A DNA stretch of 40,407 nucleotides, from NCBI GenBank assembly GCA_018401055.1, contig JAGYLB010000107.1, positions 1 to 40,407 of the forward strand, given 5' to 3'. The notes beneath the pieces are model-generated. The model did not search any database. It worked only from the letters and a program-made list of their open reading frames with translations, and was not told the DNA's origin. This DNA comes from Roseicyclus sp. (GTDB taxonomy: Bacteria; Pseudomonadota; Alphaproteobacteria; Rhodobacterales; Rhodobacteraceae). Every line of letters starts with the position of its first letter. The stretch's first letter is position 1. Shown here one piece after another: positions 39,808 to 40,407 of the stretch. The translations under genes and the position numbers were made by a program.

Positions 39808-40407
39808 TCAACGCAATTGCAGGAATGCGACAAATGATGCAGCCGGCCGCTGCAATACGGCCTCATGGGCCGGACCAAGGGCGAGTGCTGCGCAGGCGAC
39901 AAGGCGGTCGCCATCAAAGGCCGCAGGCAGGGCCAAGGCGACCTCATGGGGGCGCATGGTCGGATTTCAAAGGGATCTGCGCCCAGCCCGCAGGCCCAAG
40001 CGCCCGTACCACCAGCCCTTGAACAGCACCCCACCGACCCTGCCAGCGGCCATCCGACAGGTATCGCCGCCCGCGATCGTGACAGTCTCGCGCACGGCCT
40101 GTATTCTCGAAACACCCGGATGCGTGTCGCCCGCGACGGAGACCTGCGCCCCCTGACAGCGTGCCGCCCGCCCCGCCCAGCACCCGGCCAAGCAACCCCT
40201 CCAACGCGCGCTGGCGCGGGGGCGGTAGACCGCGCCGCCCGCCCATTGCAAAGCGCGGCGGCCAGCAAACGCAACTGGGTATCGCGCTCCGCGCCCCGCC
40301 AGCGCGTCACGGTCCAGCACCAGCATCGCCGGTCGCGGCATGGTCGTGCCTGATCACTTGCGCCGCGACGGACGCCGCGCGGGCCGCGCGGCTGCGCGCG
40401 CACGATC
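39808..40407 (-). CDS. tilS: TilS, tRNA(Ile)-lysidine synthase, C-terminal part (truncated by window, frameshifted)
   Basis: The 3' part of the enzyme that puts lysidine at the wobble position of tRNA-Ile(CAU). The visible part lacks the N-terminal ATP-binding domain, which would lie beyond 40407. Readable pieces are AASVAAQVIRHDHAATG, VLVLDRDALAG, LQWAGGAVYRPR, LEGLLGRVLGGAGGTLSG, QGLVVRALGPAGW and MRPHEVALALPAAFDGDRLV, and it ends AASFVAFLQLR. At least four frame changes occur. The tilS-ftsH order is conserved in proteobacteria and supports the call. Confidence 0.82.

Overview
The window is GC-rich chromosomal DNA that reads as an alphaproteobacterium, most likely of the Rhodobacterales. 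Pointers are gcrA, a tad/cpa pilus locus with pilins of the G-AVTVDW type, a VPxPA-type C-terminal sorting tail, tilS-ftsH, fhs-folD and succinyl-CoA:3-ketoacid CoA-transferase genes. I saw no tRNA, rRNA, CRISPR array, insertion sequence or phage gene.

A technical feature dominates the reading. About 30 of the roughly 40 genes are broken by one or more frameshifts, and homologous sequence resumes in another frame within a few bases. This hits housekeeping genes (ftsH, tilS, fhs, rimO, gcrA, folD) as well as accessory ones, so small sequencing or assembly indels are far more likely than mass gene decay. I list each such gene once over its full reconstructed extent and give approximate break points.

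Layout. (1) 1-9.3 kb: an EamA-type transporter, the cell-cycle regulator gcrA with a coupled VOC protein, then on the minus strand a lipoprotein lytic transglycosylase, an AsmA-family protein and a secreted protein with a VPxPA sorting tail. rimO follows on plus, then on minus two small tandem Cys-rich proteins and an M48 metalloprotease lipoprotein, and on plus a DCC-type oxidoreductase and a small unknown protein. (2) 9.5-14.3 kb: a class II histone-deacetylase-like amidohydrolase, then scoA and scoB, separated by a GSCFA-domain gene and an unrecognised gene, then an acyl-CoA thioesterase. (3) 14.3-28.9 kb: a lytic transglycosylase on minus, then a tad/cpa pilus locus. It holds four tandem pilin genes each with its own terminator, cpaB, cpaC, an OmpA-like lipoprotein, cpaE, cpaF, tadB, tadC, two TPR lipoproteins, a prepilin peptidase and an AAA+ ATPase. 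(4) 29-33.4 kb: a ligase-associated DExH helicase and the PdeM nuclease, a membrane LytTR regulator and a PaaI-type thioesterase. (5) 33.4-40.4 kb: folD, fhs and a MOSC protein on minus, two 97-residue coiled-coil proteins on plus, and ftsH and tilS on minus, running off the end.

The pilus locus is the coherent system here. The prepilin peptidase would mature the four pilins, CpaF with TadB/TadC would drive assembly, CpaE would place the machine, CpaC with the OmpA lipoprotein and CpaB would form the envelope channel, and the TPR lipoproteins would act as pilotin or scaffold. The pilin array, its unusual processing motif and the trailing AAA+ ATPase are the parts most worth following up. The genes wedged between scoA and scoB are the second oddity.
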